A DNA stretch of 64,000 nucleotides from CAZIOH01 sp964540815 (GTDB taxonomy: Bacteria; Myxococcota_A; Polyangia; Fen-1088): contig CAZIOH010000021.1 in the NCBI GenBank assembly GCA_964540815.1, positions 12,579 to 76,578 of the forward strand, written 5' to 3'. Of the stretch, positions 23,410 through 33,395 are shown in pieces. The notes beneath the pieces are model-generated. The model saw only the letters and a list, made by a program, of their open reading frames with translations. It was not told the origin of the DNA and ran no database searches. The first letter of the stretch is position 1. The number at the start of each line of letters is the position of its first letter. Position numbers and translations under genes: made by a program.

Positions 23410-26097
23410 GTGACGCGATTCTGGCGACGACTGGCCGTGCTCGAGACCCGTCGTCCCGCGGCGTTCGTCGGGATCTTCGTGGTGCTCGCCGGGGTCGGGC
23501 TCTGGCGGGCCTCCCGGCTCCGCCTGGTGACCGACTTCGCGGATCTGCTGTCGCCCGATCAGCCGAGCGTGCTCGAGCTGCACAGGATCCTGGCCCGCAC
23601 GCGGGGGCTCTCGACGGTCCACCTGCTGCTCGAGGGCCAGGAACGAGCGGTGCTGCGCAGCCTCGGCGACGCGCTGGTGCGGCGCCTGCCCGCCGAAGGC
23701 CAGCCCTGGGTGGACAGCGCCCGCGACGGGTTGCAGGCTGCGAGTCGCTTTCTGCGACCGCGGGCGGGGCTGTTCCTGCCGGAGGCGGATCTGGCGGTCC
23801 TCGAGGGGCATCTCGCGTCCGAGGAGCGCCGGGCCTTCCGGCACGCGATCGGGGCGGACCTGGGCGCTGAGCAGGACGACGACCAGGAGCGGGGCCAGGA
23901 CCGGGGCCAGGACCGGGACCACCACCAGGACCACGACAAGGACGGCGCCGAGGATGAGGGCGGGGCGGGCCGAGCGGGCGACGGACGCCTCGGGGCCGAG
24001 GCCATCGAGAAGGCCCTGCTCGAGAAGGTGGGCGCGCTCGATCGCTATCCGGACGGGTACTTCGAGGCCCCGACGTCCACCGGGCTGGCCCTGGTCGTCG
24101 AGGTCAAGGTCGGGGCCGTCACGGGCGATCTGCCGCGCGCGCGCGCCGCGCTGGCGCGGATCCGGGGGATCGTGGAGCGCACGCGCGCCACGGTGGCGGG
24201 CGCGGCGGCGGTGCGCGTGGGCTACGCCGGCGATCTGTCGACCAGCCTGGCCGAGTACGAGCTGGTCAGCCGCGACGTGCTGCAGGTCGGGGGGGTGGGG
24301 GCGGCGCTGGTCCTGGCGGTGGTGCTGCTCCACTTCCGTTCGCTGATGGCGGTCGTGGCGCTCGGGCTCGCGGTCGGGGCCGGGTGCGCCATGACCTTCG
24401 GAGTGACGGAGCTCGCCCTCGGGCACCTCAACGTGGCGACCGCCTTTCTCTTCAGCATCGTGATGGGGAACGGCGTGAACTTCGGGATCATCTGGCTCTC
24501 CCGCTTCATCGAGGAGCGTGGGGCGGGCAGGTCCGTGGTCCGGGCGCTCGAGCTCGCGCTCGCGCGGACCTCGGGGGCCACGCTGACGGCGGCGGCGGCG
24601 GCGGCGACGGCCTACGCCGCGCTCGGGGTGGGGCGCTTTCGCGGGTTTCGCCACTTCGCCTTCATCGGGGGCACGGGGATGCTGCTGTGCTGGCTGGCCA
24701 GCATCTTCCTGCTGCCCCCGCTGGTGGTGCTGATCGAGCGCGCGGGTGCGCGGGTGCGCGTGCGGCGGCGGCGGCCCATCCCTGGCCGGGGCGATGGCGA
24801 AGGTTCCGAGGACGTGCTCGCGCGCAGCTGGCTGATCCCGCGGGTGGGCGCGCACTTCGAGCGGCCCTTCGTGTGGGCGGTGGGGCATGCCCCCCGCACG
24901 CTGCTGGTGGTCATGGCGGGGCTCGGCCTCGGGGCGCTCGGCCTCGGCGGGCGTTACCTCCTGCGCGGGGCGCTCGAGTACGACATGCACCACCTGCTCA
25001 GCGATCGCGACACCACGAGCGAGCTCTACCGGATCTCCGACAGCACCCAGCGGGTGCTCGACGGGGGGCCGCGTGCCGCGAACGCCAACGGCGGCATGGT
25101 GGTCCTGACCGACGACGCCCGCGACACGCCGGTGGTGGCGGCGATCCTGCGGCGCACGCGCGACGCGGCTCCCCCCGCGCTGCGGCCCTTCGCCGAGGTC
25201 CACACGTTGAACGATCTCGTGCCCCCGAACCAGGCCGCGCGTCTCGCGCGCCTGCAGGCGCTCGCGCGGCGCCTGGCACGGGTCCGTGCGCGCGGCGGCA
25301 TCGACGACGCGGCGTGGGCCCGCATGGCGCCCCTGCTGCCGCCGCCAGGCCTCACCCCGTTCGCGGCCGAGGATCTGCCGCCCGAGCTGGTCGATCCCTT
25401 CACCGAGAAGGACGGCACCCGGGGACGGATCCTGTACATCGAGCAGACCCGGGGGCAGAGCGACTCGAACCTGCACTACCTGCTGCGCCTGGCCGACGCC
25501 TTTCGCCAGATCCGCCTGCCCGACGGGCGGGTGGTGCTCGGCTCGGGGCGGGCGGTGATCTTCGCCGATCTCCTGCGCGCATCGCTCGTCGACATGCCGC
25601 GATCGGTGTTGCTGTCGCTGGCGCTGACCGGCGTGACGGTGACATTGCTGTTCCGGCGGCCACGGGCCGTGGCGATGGTGCTCGGCTCGCTCGGGCTGGC
25701 GCTGGCCTTCATGCTGGCGGCGATGGATCTGGTGGGGGTGCGCCTCAACTTCATCAACTTCATCGCGCTGCCCATCACCTTCGGCATCGGCATCGACTAC
25801 GCGGTGAACGTCTACGGGCGCTTCGAGCAGGAGCGGGGCCTCGGCATCCTGGCGGCCATGCGCGGGGTGGGGGGGCCGGTGATCCTGTGCAGCCTGACCA
25901 CCAGCCTCGGCTACCTGGCCCTGCTGCGCTCGCACAACCAGGCGGTGCGGAGCCTGGGCGCGGTCGCGGTGCTGGGCGAGACGACCTGCCTCATCGTCGC
26001 GCTGCTGGCCCTGCCGGCCGCGCTGGTCTGGCACACGCAGCCACAGCCCCGAATGAAACCGCCCCCCCCGTCCGTTCCCATCGCCTCGCCCCGCTGA
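23410..26097 (+). CDS. MMPL/RND-superfamily membrane exporter
   Basis: The 895-residue protein, starting at GTG, has the RND layout: one N-terminal TM (about 18-36), a large periplasmic loop, a five-helix block (about 290-450), a second single TM and loop (about 495-720), and a final block (about 735-880). Motifs such as FLFSIVMGNGVNFGIIWLSR and ITFGIGIDYAVNVYGRF are the paired GxxxD-like segments of MMPL proteins. Related proteins export lipids, including hopanoids. The substrate is not predictable here. Residues about 154-185 form an acidic, His/Gln-rich insertion of repeated GQDR and HQDHD. The stop codon lies inside a dispersed palindrome. Confidence 0.88.
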   Translation: MTRFWRRLAVLETRRPAAFVGIFVVLAGVGLWRASRLRLVTDFADLLSPDQPSVLELHRILARTRGLSTVHLLLEGQERAVLRSLGDALVRRLPAEGQPWVDSARDGLQAASRFLRPRAGLFLPEADLAVLEGHLASEERRAFRHAIGADLGAEQDDDQERGQDRGQDRDHHQDHDKDGAEDEGGAGRAGDGRLGAEAIEKALLEKVGALDRYPDGYFEAPTSTGLALVVEVKVGAVTGDLPRARAALARIRGIVERTRATVAGAAAVRVGYAGDLSTSLAEYELVSRDVLQVGGVGAALVLAVVLLHFRSLMAVVALGLAVGAGCAMTFGVTELALGHLNVATAFLFSIVMGNGVNFGIIWLSRFIEERGAGRSVVRALELALARTSGATLTAAAAAATAYAALGVGRFRGFRHFAFIGGTGMLLCWLASIFLLPPLVVLIERAGARVRVRRRRPIPGRGDGEGSEDVLARSWLIPRVGAHFERPFVWAVGHAPRTLLVVMAGLGLGALGLGGRYLLRGALEYDMHHLLSDRDTTSELYRISDSTQRVLDGGPRAANANGGMVVLTDDARDTPVVAAILRRTRDAAPPALRPFAEVHTLNDLVPPNQAARLARLQALARRLARVRARGGIDDAAWARMAPLLPPPGLTPFAAEDLPPELVDPFTEKDGTRGRILYIEQTRGQSDSNLHYLLRLADAFRQIRLPDGRVVLGSGRAVIFADLLRASLVDMPRSVLLSLALTGVTVTLLFRRPRAVAMVLGSLGLALAFMLAAMDLVGVRLNFINFIALPITFGIGIDYAVNVYGRFEQERGLGILAAMRGVGGPVILCSLTTSLGYLALLRSHNQAVRSLGAVAVLGETTCLIVALLALPAALVWHTQPQPRMKPPPPSVPIASPR

Positions 26098-26123
26098 GCG
26101 GGGAGAGGGTGAGGGAGAGGGGT
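26085..26123. repeat. Dispersed palindromic repeat overlapping the exporter 3' end
   Basis: CTCGCCCCGCT and GCGGGGAGAG form a hairpin, followed by GGTGAGGGAGAGGGG. The same elements are found at 13823-13904 and 15643-15666. The last codons and stop of the exporter gene are formed by this element. Confidence 0.75.
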
Positions 26124-26193
26124 CCACTTCACTACCGCTTCACTCCGCTGGCCCGCTGTCGTGCCCGCGACGTCGTTGCTAACATGCGTCTCC

Positions 26194-26658
26194 ATGGACA
26201 TGCCGAAACCGACCCCGGAGCACCAGAAGCTGCACGTCTTCGCGGGAGCCTGGGAGGGCCAGGAGACGACCATGCCTTCGCCCATGGGCCCAGGCGGCAG
26301 CGCCTCGGGCAAGATGCGCGCGCGGGTCGACATCGACGGCCTCTTCGTCATCTCCGACTACGTGCAGGAGCAGGGCGGCGTGCCCACCTACCGAGGCCAC
26401 GGCGTCTACGGCTTCGACGCCTCCACCGGCGAGCATACCTGGTACTGGGTCGACTCGATGGGGATGCCGTCGGTCCCCTCGCGCGGCAGGTGGCTCGGCG
26501 ACACCCTGACCTTCGAGTCCTCGCACCCCGGTGGCAAGGGCCGCTACATCTACCGCTGGGAGGGCCGCGACAAGCACCACTTCCGAATCGAGAACTCCTT
26601 CGACGGCGGCACCACCTGGGTCGTCTTCATGGAGGCGACGTACCTGCGGAAGGCCTGA
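26194..26658 (+). CDS. DUF1579-like protein
   Basis: The 154-residue soluble protein has PTPEHQKLHVFAGAWEG near the start and a series of beta strands (YRGHGVYGFDASTGEHTWYWVDSMG, GRWLGDTLTFES, KHHFRIENSFDGGTTW). This fits the DUF1579 lipocalin-like group of small-molecule-binding-type barrels with unknown role. The start is taken at the ATG at 26194; an in-frame GTG lies at 26161. It is 9 bases before the next lipoprotein gene. Confidence 0.8.
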   Translation: MDMPKPTPEHQKLHVFAGAWEGQETTMPSPMGPGGSASGKMRARVDIDGLFVISDYVQEQGGVPTYRGHGVYGFDASTGEHTWYWVDSMGMPSVPSRGRWLGDTLTFESSHPGGKGRYIYRWEGRDKHHFRIENSFDGGTTWVVFMEATYLRKA

Positions 26659-26667
26659 GGGCCCGAG

Positions 26668-27732
26668 ATGATGACGTCCTCTCGCCTTCACCCGGCTTGC
26701 CCGCGGCTCGGCGCAGCGGTGGCGTTCCTGATCGCTGTCGGTGGATTCGCCTGCACGGGCGCCGATGTGAGGCCCACGCCCGCGACAGGTGGCGGGAGCG
26801 GCGGCGCCGGACCACGTCAGCCAACCGAGCCAGCCGACGGCGGTCTCGACGCCGGCGGCGGGTCACCACCGATCGGCAGCGGGGCGGACGCGGGGATGGA
26901 CGCAGCCTCGTCCGACTCGGCTGCCGCCTTGGACAGCGCCACCTTGGATCTCGGCTCCCCGGCACAGGCTGCCCTCCCTTTGTGCAGTCCGCAGGGCGGC
27001 ACCGAGATCCGGCTCGCGATCCGCGTGGCTGGTGGGGGACCCGCCCCGCCGGGGACCGGCATGCTGGCGGAGAATGGCTGGCGGTTCCTGATGGTGGACG
27101 CCGGCTGCCACGCCTGGCTCCTGCCGAGTGACAACGACGAGCTCCTGCAGCTCACGCTCTCGGCGGCCCAGCAAGCCAGCCTGGAGGGTGCATTGAAGCT
27201 GGGCGCCTGGGCCGGAATTGTCGTCCCGTCGGGAGGTTGCTCCGACGCCCCCGACGTCTCTTTCCGCCTGGACCAGCAGAGCCTGACCGGCTCGGCGTGT
27301 GGTGCCCCGGCCGGCTCGGCGTGGTCGGACCTGATCGCGGCCTTCGACGCGCAGCTCGCCGCGCTCGGAGCCGCGGCCACGCCGGTCGCGGGCGACGTTC
27401 GCTACCTGCTGGTGGCCGACGATGGGTCGAATCTCGACAACCGCCCGCCAGCCCGGTGGCCCCTCGCCATCCCCGCCGCCACCGTGGCCATCAGCACCCA
27501 ATCGTCCTTTCAATATCGCCCCGGCGGGAGTCAACCGGCCACCGCCAGCGACGCCGCCGCCCTCCGCGCCATCCGCACCACCTCGAAGAACGGCACCCTG
27601 CCCGGTGCCGGAGGAACCATCCTCGACTTCACCTCAATCATCGACTCGCAAGGCACCCGCTACCGCCTCTACATCCGCGACGAAGTCCCCTTCGCCGGCC
27701 CCGACGGCTTGTTTCGGACCGATCTCTTCTAG
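26668..27732 (+). CDS. Lipoprotein of unknown function
   Basis: The 354-residue protein has a lipoprotein signal (about 1-29, lipobox VGGFAC). A Gly/Asp/Ser-rich spacer (about 30-100) rich in DAG and GGG is typical of the other lipoproteins in this window. The globular part (about 105-354) has several Cys (PLCSPQGG, VDAGCHAWLL, PSGGCSDAPD, LTGSACGAP) and no recognised family. It begins 9 bases after the DUF1579-like gene. Confidence 0.7.
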   Translation: MMTSSRLHPACPRLGAAVAFLIAVGGFACTGADVRPTPATGGGSGGAGPRQPTEPADGGLDAGGGSPPIGSGADAGMDAASSDSAAALDSATLDLGSPAQAALPLCSPQGGTEIRLAIRVAGGGPAPPGTGMLAENGWRFLMVDAGCHAWLLPSDNDELLQLTLSAAQQASLEGALKLGAWAGIVVPSGGCSDAPDVSFRLDQQSLTGSACGAPAGSAWSDLIAAFDAQLAALGAAATPVAGDVRYLLVADDGSNLDNRPPARWPLAIPAATVAISTQSSFQYRPGGSQPATASDAAALRAIRTTSKNGTLPGAGGTILDFTSIIDSQGTRYRLYIRDEVPFAGPDGLFRTDLF

Positions 27733-27756
27733 GTCGTCGCCGTCACGACCCGGTGG

Positions 27757-28755
27757 TCAGTTGCAGTAACCGTAGAGCTGTCCGTAGTCGAGACATGTCT
27801 CCGGGCCGGCCCCCGCCGAGCAGCCCTGAGAGCCGGTTCCCCGAGCGCAGATGCGGCGGCAGTGCATGGCGCCCGGCCCAACCGTCGGGCAGGTGTATCC
27901 GGGTAGACACTCGTGAGAGGCAGCGCATGCCCCGTTCGTTCGGTCCGAGCCGACGATGTCGCAGATCGTGGTGTCTCCGGCGACGGGATCGAGGCCGGTG
28001 AGGTAACAGGTTCGTCCGGCTAGGCACCCCGTCAGCGCGATTGGGTCGCAGGTCGCTCTTGGAAGGCTGCAGACCGACGCGAGGAACCCGCGCGTGGGCT
28101 CGGTTGCACGCACCTCGCAGACGCTGCCGCCCGGGCAATCATCGTCTCGGCGACAGAGCGGAAAGCAGAGCGGGATCACGTCGCCCATGATACAGACGAG
28201 GCCCGCCAGGCAGTCATCGGAACGCTCACCAGAGTCGAGGTACTTGGGACTGCACGGCTCGCCTGCCGCCCGGCGCTTGTCGAAGGGAACGCAGCCTAGC
28301 TTTCCCACCAGGGTACTCAGGACTCCGGATGGACTGACCGTCGAGCACTTCTGTCCTGCACAGCACCCGGTTTGACAGACGGGGTCGCATGCGAGCCCCG
28401 TCTGTGGATGGCAGCCGGTGACGGGCAATGTCGTGTCCGGGACGCAAGCGCCGCCCGGCGGCGCGAGCTCCGCCGATCCGTCCGGGTTGAGATCGGCCGA
28501 GTCGCCGACGTCCGGTGCGGTGCCCCCGTTGGGCGTCGTCCCCGCATCCCACTGTCCCCGCCAACAGCGCCCGAGCACGCACGAAAAACCCTCGGGGCAG
28601 AGATCCGGCTCGACCGCGCACAACAATCCCCCACCATCCGATCCATCCACAATCGACGGTCGGTAACACCCCGCGACCAGGTGCACCAGAAAGCCAATAG
28701 CCACTACCATTCCCGCCCTCGGTCCCGCACGACATCGATCGAGTTTCAAGCCCAC
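27757..28755 (-). CDS. Cys-rich lipoprotein
   Basis: The 332-residue protein has a signal peptide with lipobox LVAGC near residue 29. About 35 cysteines lie in short spaced groups (CPEGFSCVLGRC, CDPVCQTGCCAGQKC, CRRDDDCPGGSVC, CLPGYTC), the pattern of extracellular disulfide-rich repeat proteins common in myxobacteria. The gene lies 58 bases from the giant Cys-rich lipoprotein on the same strand, so they may be expressed together. Function is unknown. Confidence 0.75.
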   Translation of the reverse strand: MGLKLDRCRAGPRAGMVVAIGFLVHLVAGCYRPSIVDGSDGGGLLCAVEPDLCPEGFSCVLGRCWRGQWDAGTTPNGGTAPDVGDSADLNPDGSAELAPPGGACVPDTTLPVTGCHPQTGLACDPVCQTGCCAGQKCSTVSPSGVLSTLVGKLGCVPFDKRRAAGEPCSPKYLDSGERSDDCLAGLVCIMGDVIPLCFPLCRRDDDCPGGSVCEVRATEPTRGFLASVCSLPRATCDPIALTGCLAGRTCYLTGLDPVAGDTTICDIVGSDRTNGACAASHECLPGYTCPTVGPGAMHCRRICARGTGSQGCSAGAGPETCLDYGQLYGYCN

Positions 28756-28813
28756 CCTCCCACCACCCCATTCGACTAGCCATCGTCGAGGTCACCCCTG
28801 GCGAAATGCGATC

Positions 28814-31800
28814 TCACTGCCCGGCGTCGGGTGTACCCGTCGAGCCGCCGCTGCCCGTCATCCCACCAGAGCCCGATCCCGGCGGCGGCGTTACCGCCAC
28901 ACAGTTGCAGCTACCATTTGAACACGTTCCATTCATCCCCGATGGGCAGGTCGTTGAGCAATCGACGTTGTTGTTGTTGGTGGACTTGCAACCGGTGGTC
29001 GGATCGCAGGTTACTGTCTTGCAGACCGTAGATGGTTCACACGTGGGGGCTCCGGAGCCCATGCACTTGCCGGTGGCGTCGCACTTGTCGGTGAGGGTGC
29101 ACATGTTGCTGTCGTTGCAGGAGGTCCCTGCTGGTGCGGTCTCGATGGTGCACCCGGTGGCTGGAGCGCAGCCGGCGACCTGGCACTGGCCTGTAGGTTG
29201 GGGGCACGTGGGGGCTCCGGAGCCCATGCACTTGCCGGTGGCGTCGCACTTGTCGGTGAGGGTGCACATGTTGCTGTCGTTGCAGGAGGTCCCTGCTGGT
29301 GCGGTCTCGATGGTGCACCCGGTGGCTGGAGCGCAGCCGGCGACCTGGCACTGGCCTGTAGGTNNNNNNNNNNNNNNNNNNNNNNNNNNNNNNNNNNNNN
29401 NNNNNNNNNNNNNNNNNNNNNNNNNNNNNNNNNNNNNNNNNNNNNNNNNNNNNNNNNNNNNNNGTGCAGGTGGTCGAGCAATCGGTTCCGTCCAACTTGT
29501 TCGTGAATTGACAGCCGTTCTTTGCGTCGCAGGACGCGTTTGTTTGGCAAATGGTTGGGCTGCAGCTCAGGGGGGTGCCCGCCACGGTCTTGCACATGCC
29601 CCCCTGACAGGTTTCCCTCCCGTCGCAGATGGTCGTGTTGTCGCAGCCCGTGCCGTCGGACATGTTCGTCACCGGAGAGCACACCCCGCCGGTGCAGGTG
29701 CTCGCGTTGTGGCACTGGTCCATCGGCGCGCAGGTCGTGACGGTCGCCGCCATGCACACTCCGCTGGCGTTGCAGGTCCGAGCGCTCGTCGCCTTGGTGC
29801 CGGAGCAGCTTCCCGCCGCTCCGCAGGTGGCGCCCGAAGCCTTCAGGGCGCAGGTTCCGGCGCCGGTGCCCGTTGCCGTGCACTGGCCCGTGAGGCAGCT
29901 CGGGCTGCTGGCCGAGTCGGCGGTGCAGGCGGTGGCGCAGCAGATCTTGGTGCCCCCCGTGCCCTGGACGCACGCGTTGCTGGCGCAGTCCGAGTCGATG
30001 CCGCACTTCTGGCCATTGGCGACGGTCGTCCCGCAGGTGTTCAGCACGGTGTTGCACTTGACGCCCGACTTGCAATCCGTGTCGGCGGTGCAGCTGGTCT
30101 TGCAGCTCGCGCCGTTGCACGCGTAGTTTCCGCAGTCCTTGGTGGTGGACGCGTTGCAGGTGCCGTTGCCATCGCAGTAGGCGGCGTTGCTCTGGGTACT
30201 ACCGCTGCAGCTCTGGTTGCGGCAGCTGATGTTCGTGTCCCAGTAGTCGCACTTGCCGCCGCCGTCGCAGGTGCCGCTGAGGCCGCAGCTCGTGGTCACG
30301 CTCTTGGTGCAGCGGCCCCCGGGATCGTTGCCGCCGATCGGCACGTTGGTGCAGGTCCCGACGTGGTTCTGCACCACGCAGCTCGTGCAGGTCCCGGTCG
30401 ACAGGCCACTGCACGCGGTGTTGCAGCACACGCCCTCGGTGCAGTTGCCGCTCAGGCACTGGTTCTTGTTGCCGCACGACGCGCCGTTGGGGGCGAGGCC
30501 GCAGCTGCCGTTGTTGCAGACGTTCGGGCTCGTGCAGTCGGCGTTCGACCCACAGGTCGTCCGGCAAAGGCCGGTCGACGAGTTGCAGGTGTACACGCCA
30601 CAGTCCTTGCTTCCCTGGGCCGGGCACGCATCCCCCTTGCCATCACAGTAGGCCGACGTCGCCTGCTTCGAGCCGGCCGAGCAGGACGCAGCCTTGCACT
30701 GGGTGGAGCTGGAATAGTTTTCGCAGCCCCCGTTCTGGCATTTGCCGGTGGTCTTGCACCCCGACGCATCCGTGGTGGAGCACTTGGCCTGGGGATCGCG
30801 GGAGCCGTTCGGGACGTTGGTGCAGGTCCCGTTGCCGCTCAGGTTGCAGGCCTGGCAGGCGTTCGAGCAAGGGCTCGTGCAGCACACCCCCTGGGAGCAG
30901 TACTTGTTGCCATCCGGGGCGGGCTGGCACTCGGAGGCCTGACTGCACTGCGCCCCCGGCGGCTTGGGGCCGCACGAATGGTTCGCGTCGCAGAACTTGG
31001 TCACGCACTGGCTGTTCTGCGTGCAGCTGTCGAAGCACTTGCTCCCGTTGCAGGTGTAGGGATTGCAGGTGATGCTCGGGGGCGGCAGGCACTGATTGCT
31101 GTCATTGCATGTCGACGGCCCGGTATAAGCTCCGCCCACGCAGGTCTCGGCCGCGCACTGGGTGCCCGACGGGTAGGACTGGCATCCGCCGTTGCCGTCA
31201 CACAGGGAGTTCGTCTTGCAGGACGCCGTGCCCATGTCCTTGCAAATGCCATGTGGGTCCTTCTCGTTTGCGCCCACGTTGGTGCAGCGGCCGAGCGAGC
31301 TCTGCAGCGAGCAGCTCTGGCAGGCCCCGGTGCAGACCGTGTCGCAGCACACCCCATCCACGCAGTTGCCGCTCTGACACTGAGCCGCCGTGGTGCAAGC
31401 CACGCCCATCGGCCCAGGTCCGCAGGAGCCGTTGGTGCACAGGTTCGGCGCCACGCAGTCCTTGCTCGTCTTGCAGGCCGACAGACAGTCGTCGCTCCCG
31501 CACATGATGGGGGAGCAGTCGACTTGCCCAGGGGGACGGCACGTGCCGTTGCCATCGCAGGTTCCAGCGGTGGTCTTGGTGCTCCCCGAGCATGTCTGAG
31601 GAATGCACGGGGTTTCAACCTTGTACAGGCCGCACTCGCCCCACCGGTCGCAGGCACCGCTGAGCCCGCAGGTGGCGACGTCGCTCTTCGCGCACTTTGG
31701 CTCGGGCTGACCCTCCCCGAGGGGGACACACTGTCCGAGGTTTTGCGGCTGATTGCAGGACGAGCACAACCCGTCACAGGCGGCGTTGCAGCAGACCCCG

Positions 31801-32534
31801 TCCGCGCAGTGGGTGGATGCGCACTGCGCGTCCTTGGAACAGGCTCGTCCGTTCGCCTGGGTGGTCCCGCACTGACCACCGATGCAGGTGACGCCCGCGA
31901 CGCAGTCGGCGTCGCTGACGCAGGTTTCGGGGCACTTGTCGTCCTTGCAGATGTACGGTGTGCACGAGCGCGCCGAACCCGGAATGGAGCTGCCCTGGCC
32001 ATCGCAAACCAGTCGGTGCGACAGGTCTCCGCCGTCGCACGTCCCCGGGGCGGAGACTGCCCCTGCCGGGTAGTCGCGGCATTTGCCCTTGCCGTCGCAC
32101 ATCCCGTCGAGCCCGCAGGTCTTGACATCCGAGACGCTGCAGTCGCCCTTGCGCGCCGCCAGGCCGTCAGGCACCGGCTTGCAGGTTCCGGGAGAGTCGA
32201 TGAGGTCGCAGCGCGTGCAGGTTCCCTTGCAGGCCGAGTCACAGCAGACGCCGTCGGCGCAGAAGCCACTCCCGCAGTCCGAGGCACTGCAACACGACTT
32301 GCCGCTCGCCGTGTTGCCGGCGGGGTTGGGGACGCATGCTGTCATCGTGGCATCCGTCGTCGCTCCATCACGGTTGATGGCCATGTCGATTCCCGCGTCC
32401 CCCCCGGAGCCCCCATCCCGCCCGCCGGTTCCGCCGTCGTGGTTCGGCGGCTTCGGGCTCGAGCTGCTACAGGCGGCGAGCGACAAGCCGAGGGCCAGCC
32501 AGCATCCAAGCACCAGAACGCGTCTCGACTTCAT
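28814..32534 (-). CDS. Giant Cys-rich repeat lipoprotein, interrupted by an assembly gap
   Basis: The N-terminal part (32534 down to 29464, about 1020 residues) starts with a lipoprotein signal (lipobox SLAAC) and an Asp/Gly spacer. Many repeats of about 70-110 residues with patterns like CADGVCCDSACKGTC, CTRCD and GTCKPV follow. Then come 100 N, and the C-terminal part (29363 down to 28814, 182 residues) holds nearly identical 55-residue repeats and a Gly/Ser tail. The two parts belong together, but 100 N is not a multiple of three, so reading through the N falsely shifts the frame. True length is unknown. It is probably a surface-anchored adhesin-like or structural protein; no enzymatic motif is seen. 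Confidence 0.8.
29040..29363 (-). repeat. 165-bp tandem repeat, at least two near-identical copies, cut by the gap
   Basis: One copy spans 29040-29204, and the next starts at 29205 and runs into the N gap. The unit encodes 55 residues with Cys spacing C-x6-C-x4-C-x5-C-x10-C-x5-C-x5-C-x5-C. Near-perfect identity over 165 bp explains why short-read assembly failed here; more copies probably sit in the gap. Confidence 0.92.
29364..29463. other. Assembly gap (100 N)
   Basis: Exactly 100 N, a placeholder of unknown true size, lie inside the giant Cys-rich lipoprotein gene next to its tandem repeats. Confidence 0.99.
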
Positions 32535-32867
32535 CGCTTCTCCACCAGGAAGGTCCCCGATCGTTGTGTCTCGCTTCGCCGTGTCTCGCTTCGCGGTCCC
32601 GCTTCGCGCACGGTTTCCGGTGCGCGCGCGAGAACGACCGAGAACGGAGACATCCCACGCTGGGCCCGAGGTCCGAGCTTTGAACGAGCCGCGTGCGCCG
32701 GGCTCGTTTCACCGTGCCGCTGGCAATCCCCGTTACCGATTCCCCACCTTAGACGTTCCTGGTTGCCGCGATCAACAACAAAAGTACAGGATCTTGTGGA
32801 TGTTTTTGTGGAGGTGCAGCGGTTGGCCACAACCGTCCTTTGGCGCTCCTGAAACGCGACAAAACTG
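32535..32867. other. Non-coding stretch upstream of the giant lipoprotein gene
   Basis: There is no gene here. It contains a doubled 15-bp element (GTGTCTCGCTTCGCC, then GTGTCTCGCTTCGCG, about 32565-32594), an inverted pair GCGCAC/GTGCGC (about 32606-32628) and a 16-bp inverted repeat, CGGTTGGCCACAACCG (about 32819-32834), behind the cytochrome gene. A stretch of lower GC around 32770-32810 is the likely promoter area for the lipoprotein. No clear -35/-10 pair is recognised. Confidence 0.5.
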
Positions 32868-33395
32868 TCAGGGTGTGACCGGAAACTGGGCCCGCAGCCA
32901 CGCCGTCAGGTCGCGGACGTCCTCCCCGTCGACCTTGCCCTTGAACGACGGCATGAGCCCCGGACCCTCGGCGATGGTGCTGGCGATCTCGGCGTCCGTG
33001 AGCTTGGGGACCCGCTTGCCGAGGTTGGGCCCGCGCCAGGTCCCGGCGCCATCGCCGTTGTGGCACGTGTAGCAGTTCACCTCCGGGCGGACCCACCCAT
33101 TGAAGAGCTCGCGTCCTCGCTCGGCCGCACTGCGCGCCGTGGCGCCCGCCGTGCCCGCAGCCACCCCTCCGGGCCCCGGCGGCGCCCCGCCCCCTGCCGT
33201 ACCGACCGGGCCGAGCCGGGGCAGCGGCGTGCCCGCGCAACCCGCCATCAAAGCGACGGCACCAGCGAGGGCGCCCGCGACAGCCACCACCATGGGCCCC
33301 GCCGCGACCGGAACCATCCTCTGGCTGGCCCCTCCGCCGGGCAGGTTCCCGCCCTGGCCCCCTGGTGCCGCTTCCGTCGACCCCGGTTTCCTCAT
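32868..33395 (-). CDS. Lipoprotein-type c-type cytochrome
   Basis: The 175-residue protein has an N-terminal hydrophobic stretch ending in a lipobox-like ALMAGC (about residues 45-53), then a Gly/Ala/Pro spacer. A small cytochrome c domain (about 92-173) follows. It has one haem-attachment motif, CYTCH, and a plausible axial Met in GPGLMPSF. It would be an outer periplasmic electron carrier tethered to the membrane. The upstream N-terminal part may be shorter if an internal Met (QRM) is used. Confidence 0.88.
   Translation of the reverse strand: MRKPGSTEAAPGGQGGNLPGGGASQRMVPVAAGPMVVAVAGALAGAVALMAGCAGTPLPRLGPVGTAGGGAPPGPGGVAAGTAGATARSAAERGRELFNGWVRPEVNCYTCHNGDGAGTWRGPNLGKRVPKLTDAEIASTIAEGPGLMPSFKGKVDGEDVRDLTAWLRAQFPVTP

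Noticed and set aside
22042..26127. A 1361-codon open frame on the minus strand across the MCP and exporter genes
   Set aside because: It is a high-GC shadow: low-complexity Arg/His/Gly-rich translation, no domain, and both plus-strand genes have clear families and motifs.
29040..29363. CRISPR-like array
   Set aside because: Units are 165 bp, coding, nearly identical end to end, with no spacers; no cas genes are present in the window.
29364..29463. Apparent frameshift in the giant lipoprotein gene
   Set aside because: The shift comes only from treating 100 N as real length; both sides are in good frame on their own.
28806..32852. A 1348-codon plus-strand open frame across the Cys-rich lipoprotein and the N gap
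   Set aside because: It reads through N and is an Ala/Gly/Val-rich mirror of the Cys-rich repeats. The minus strand has signal peptide, lipobox and Cys spacing.
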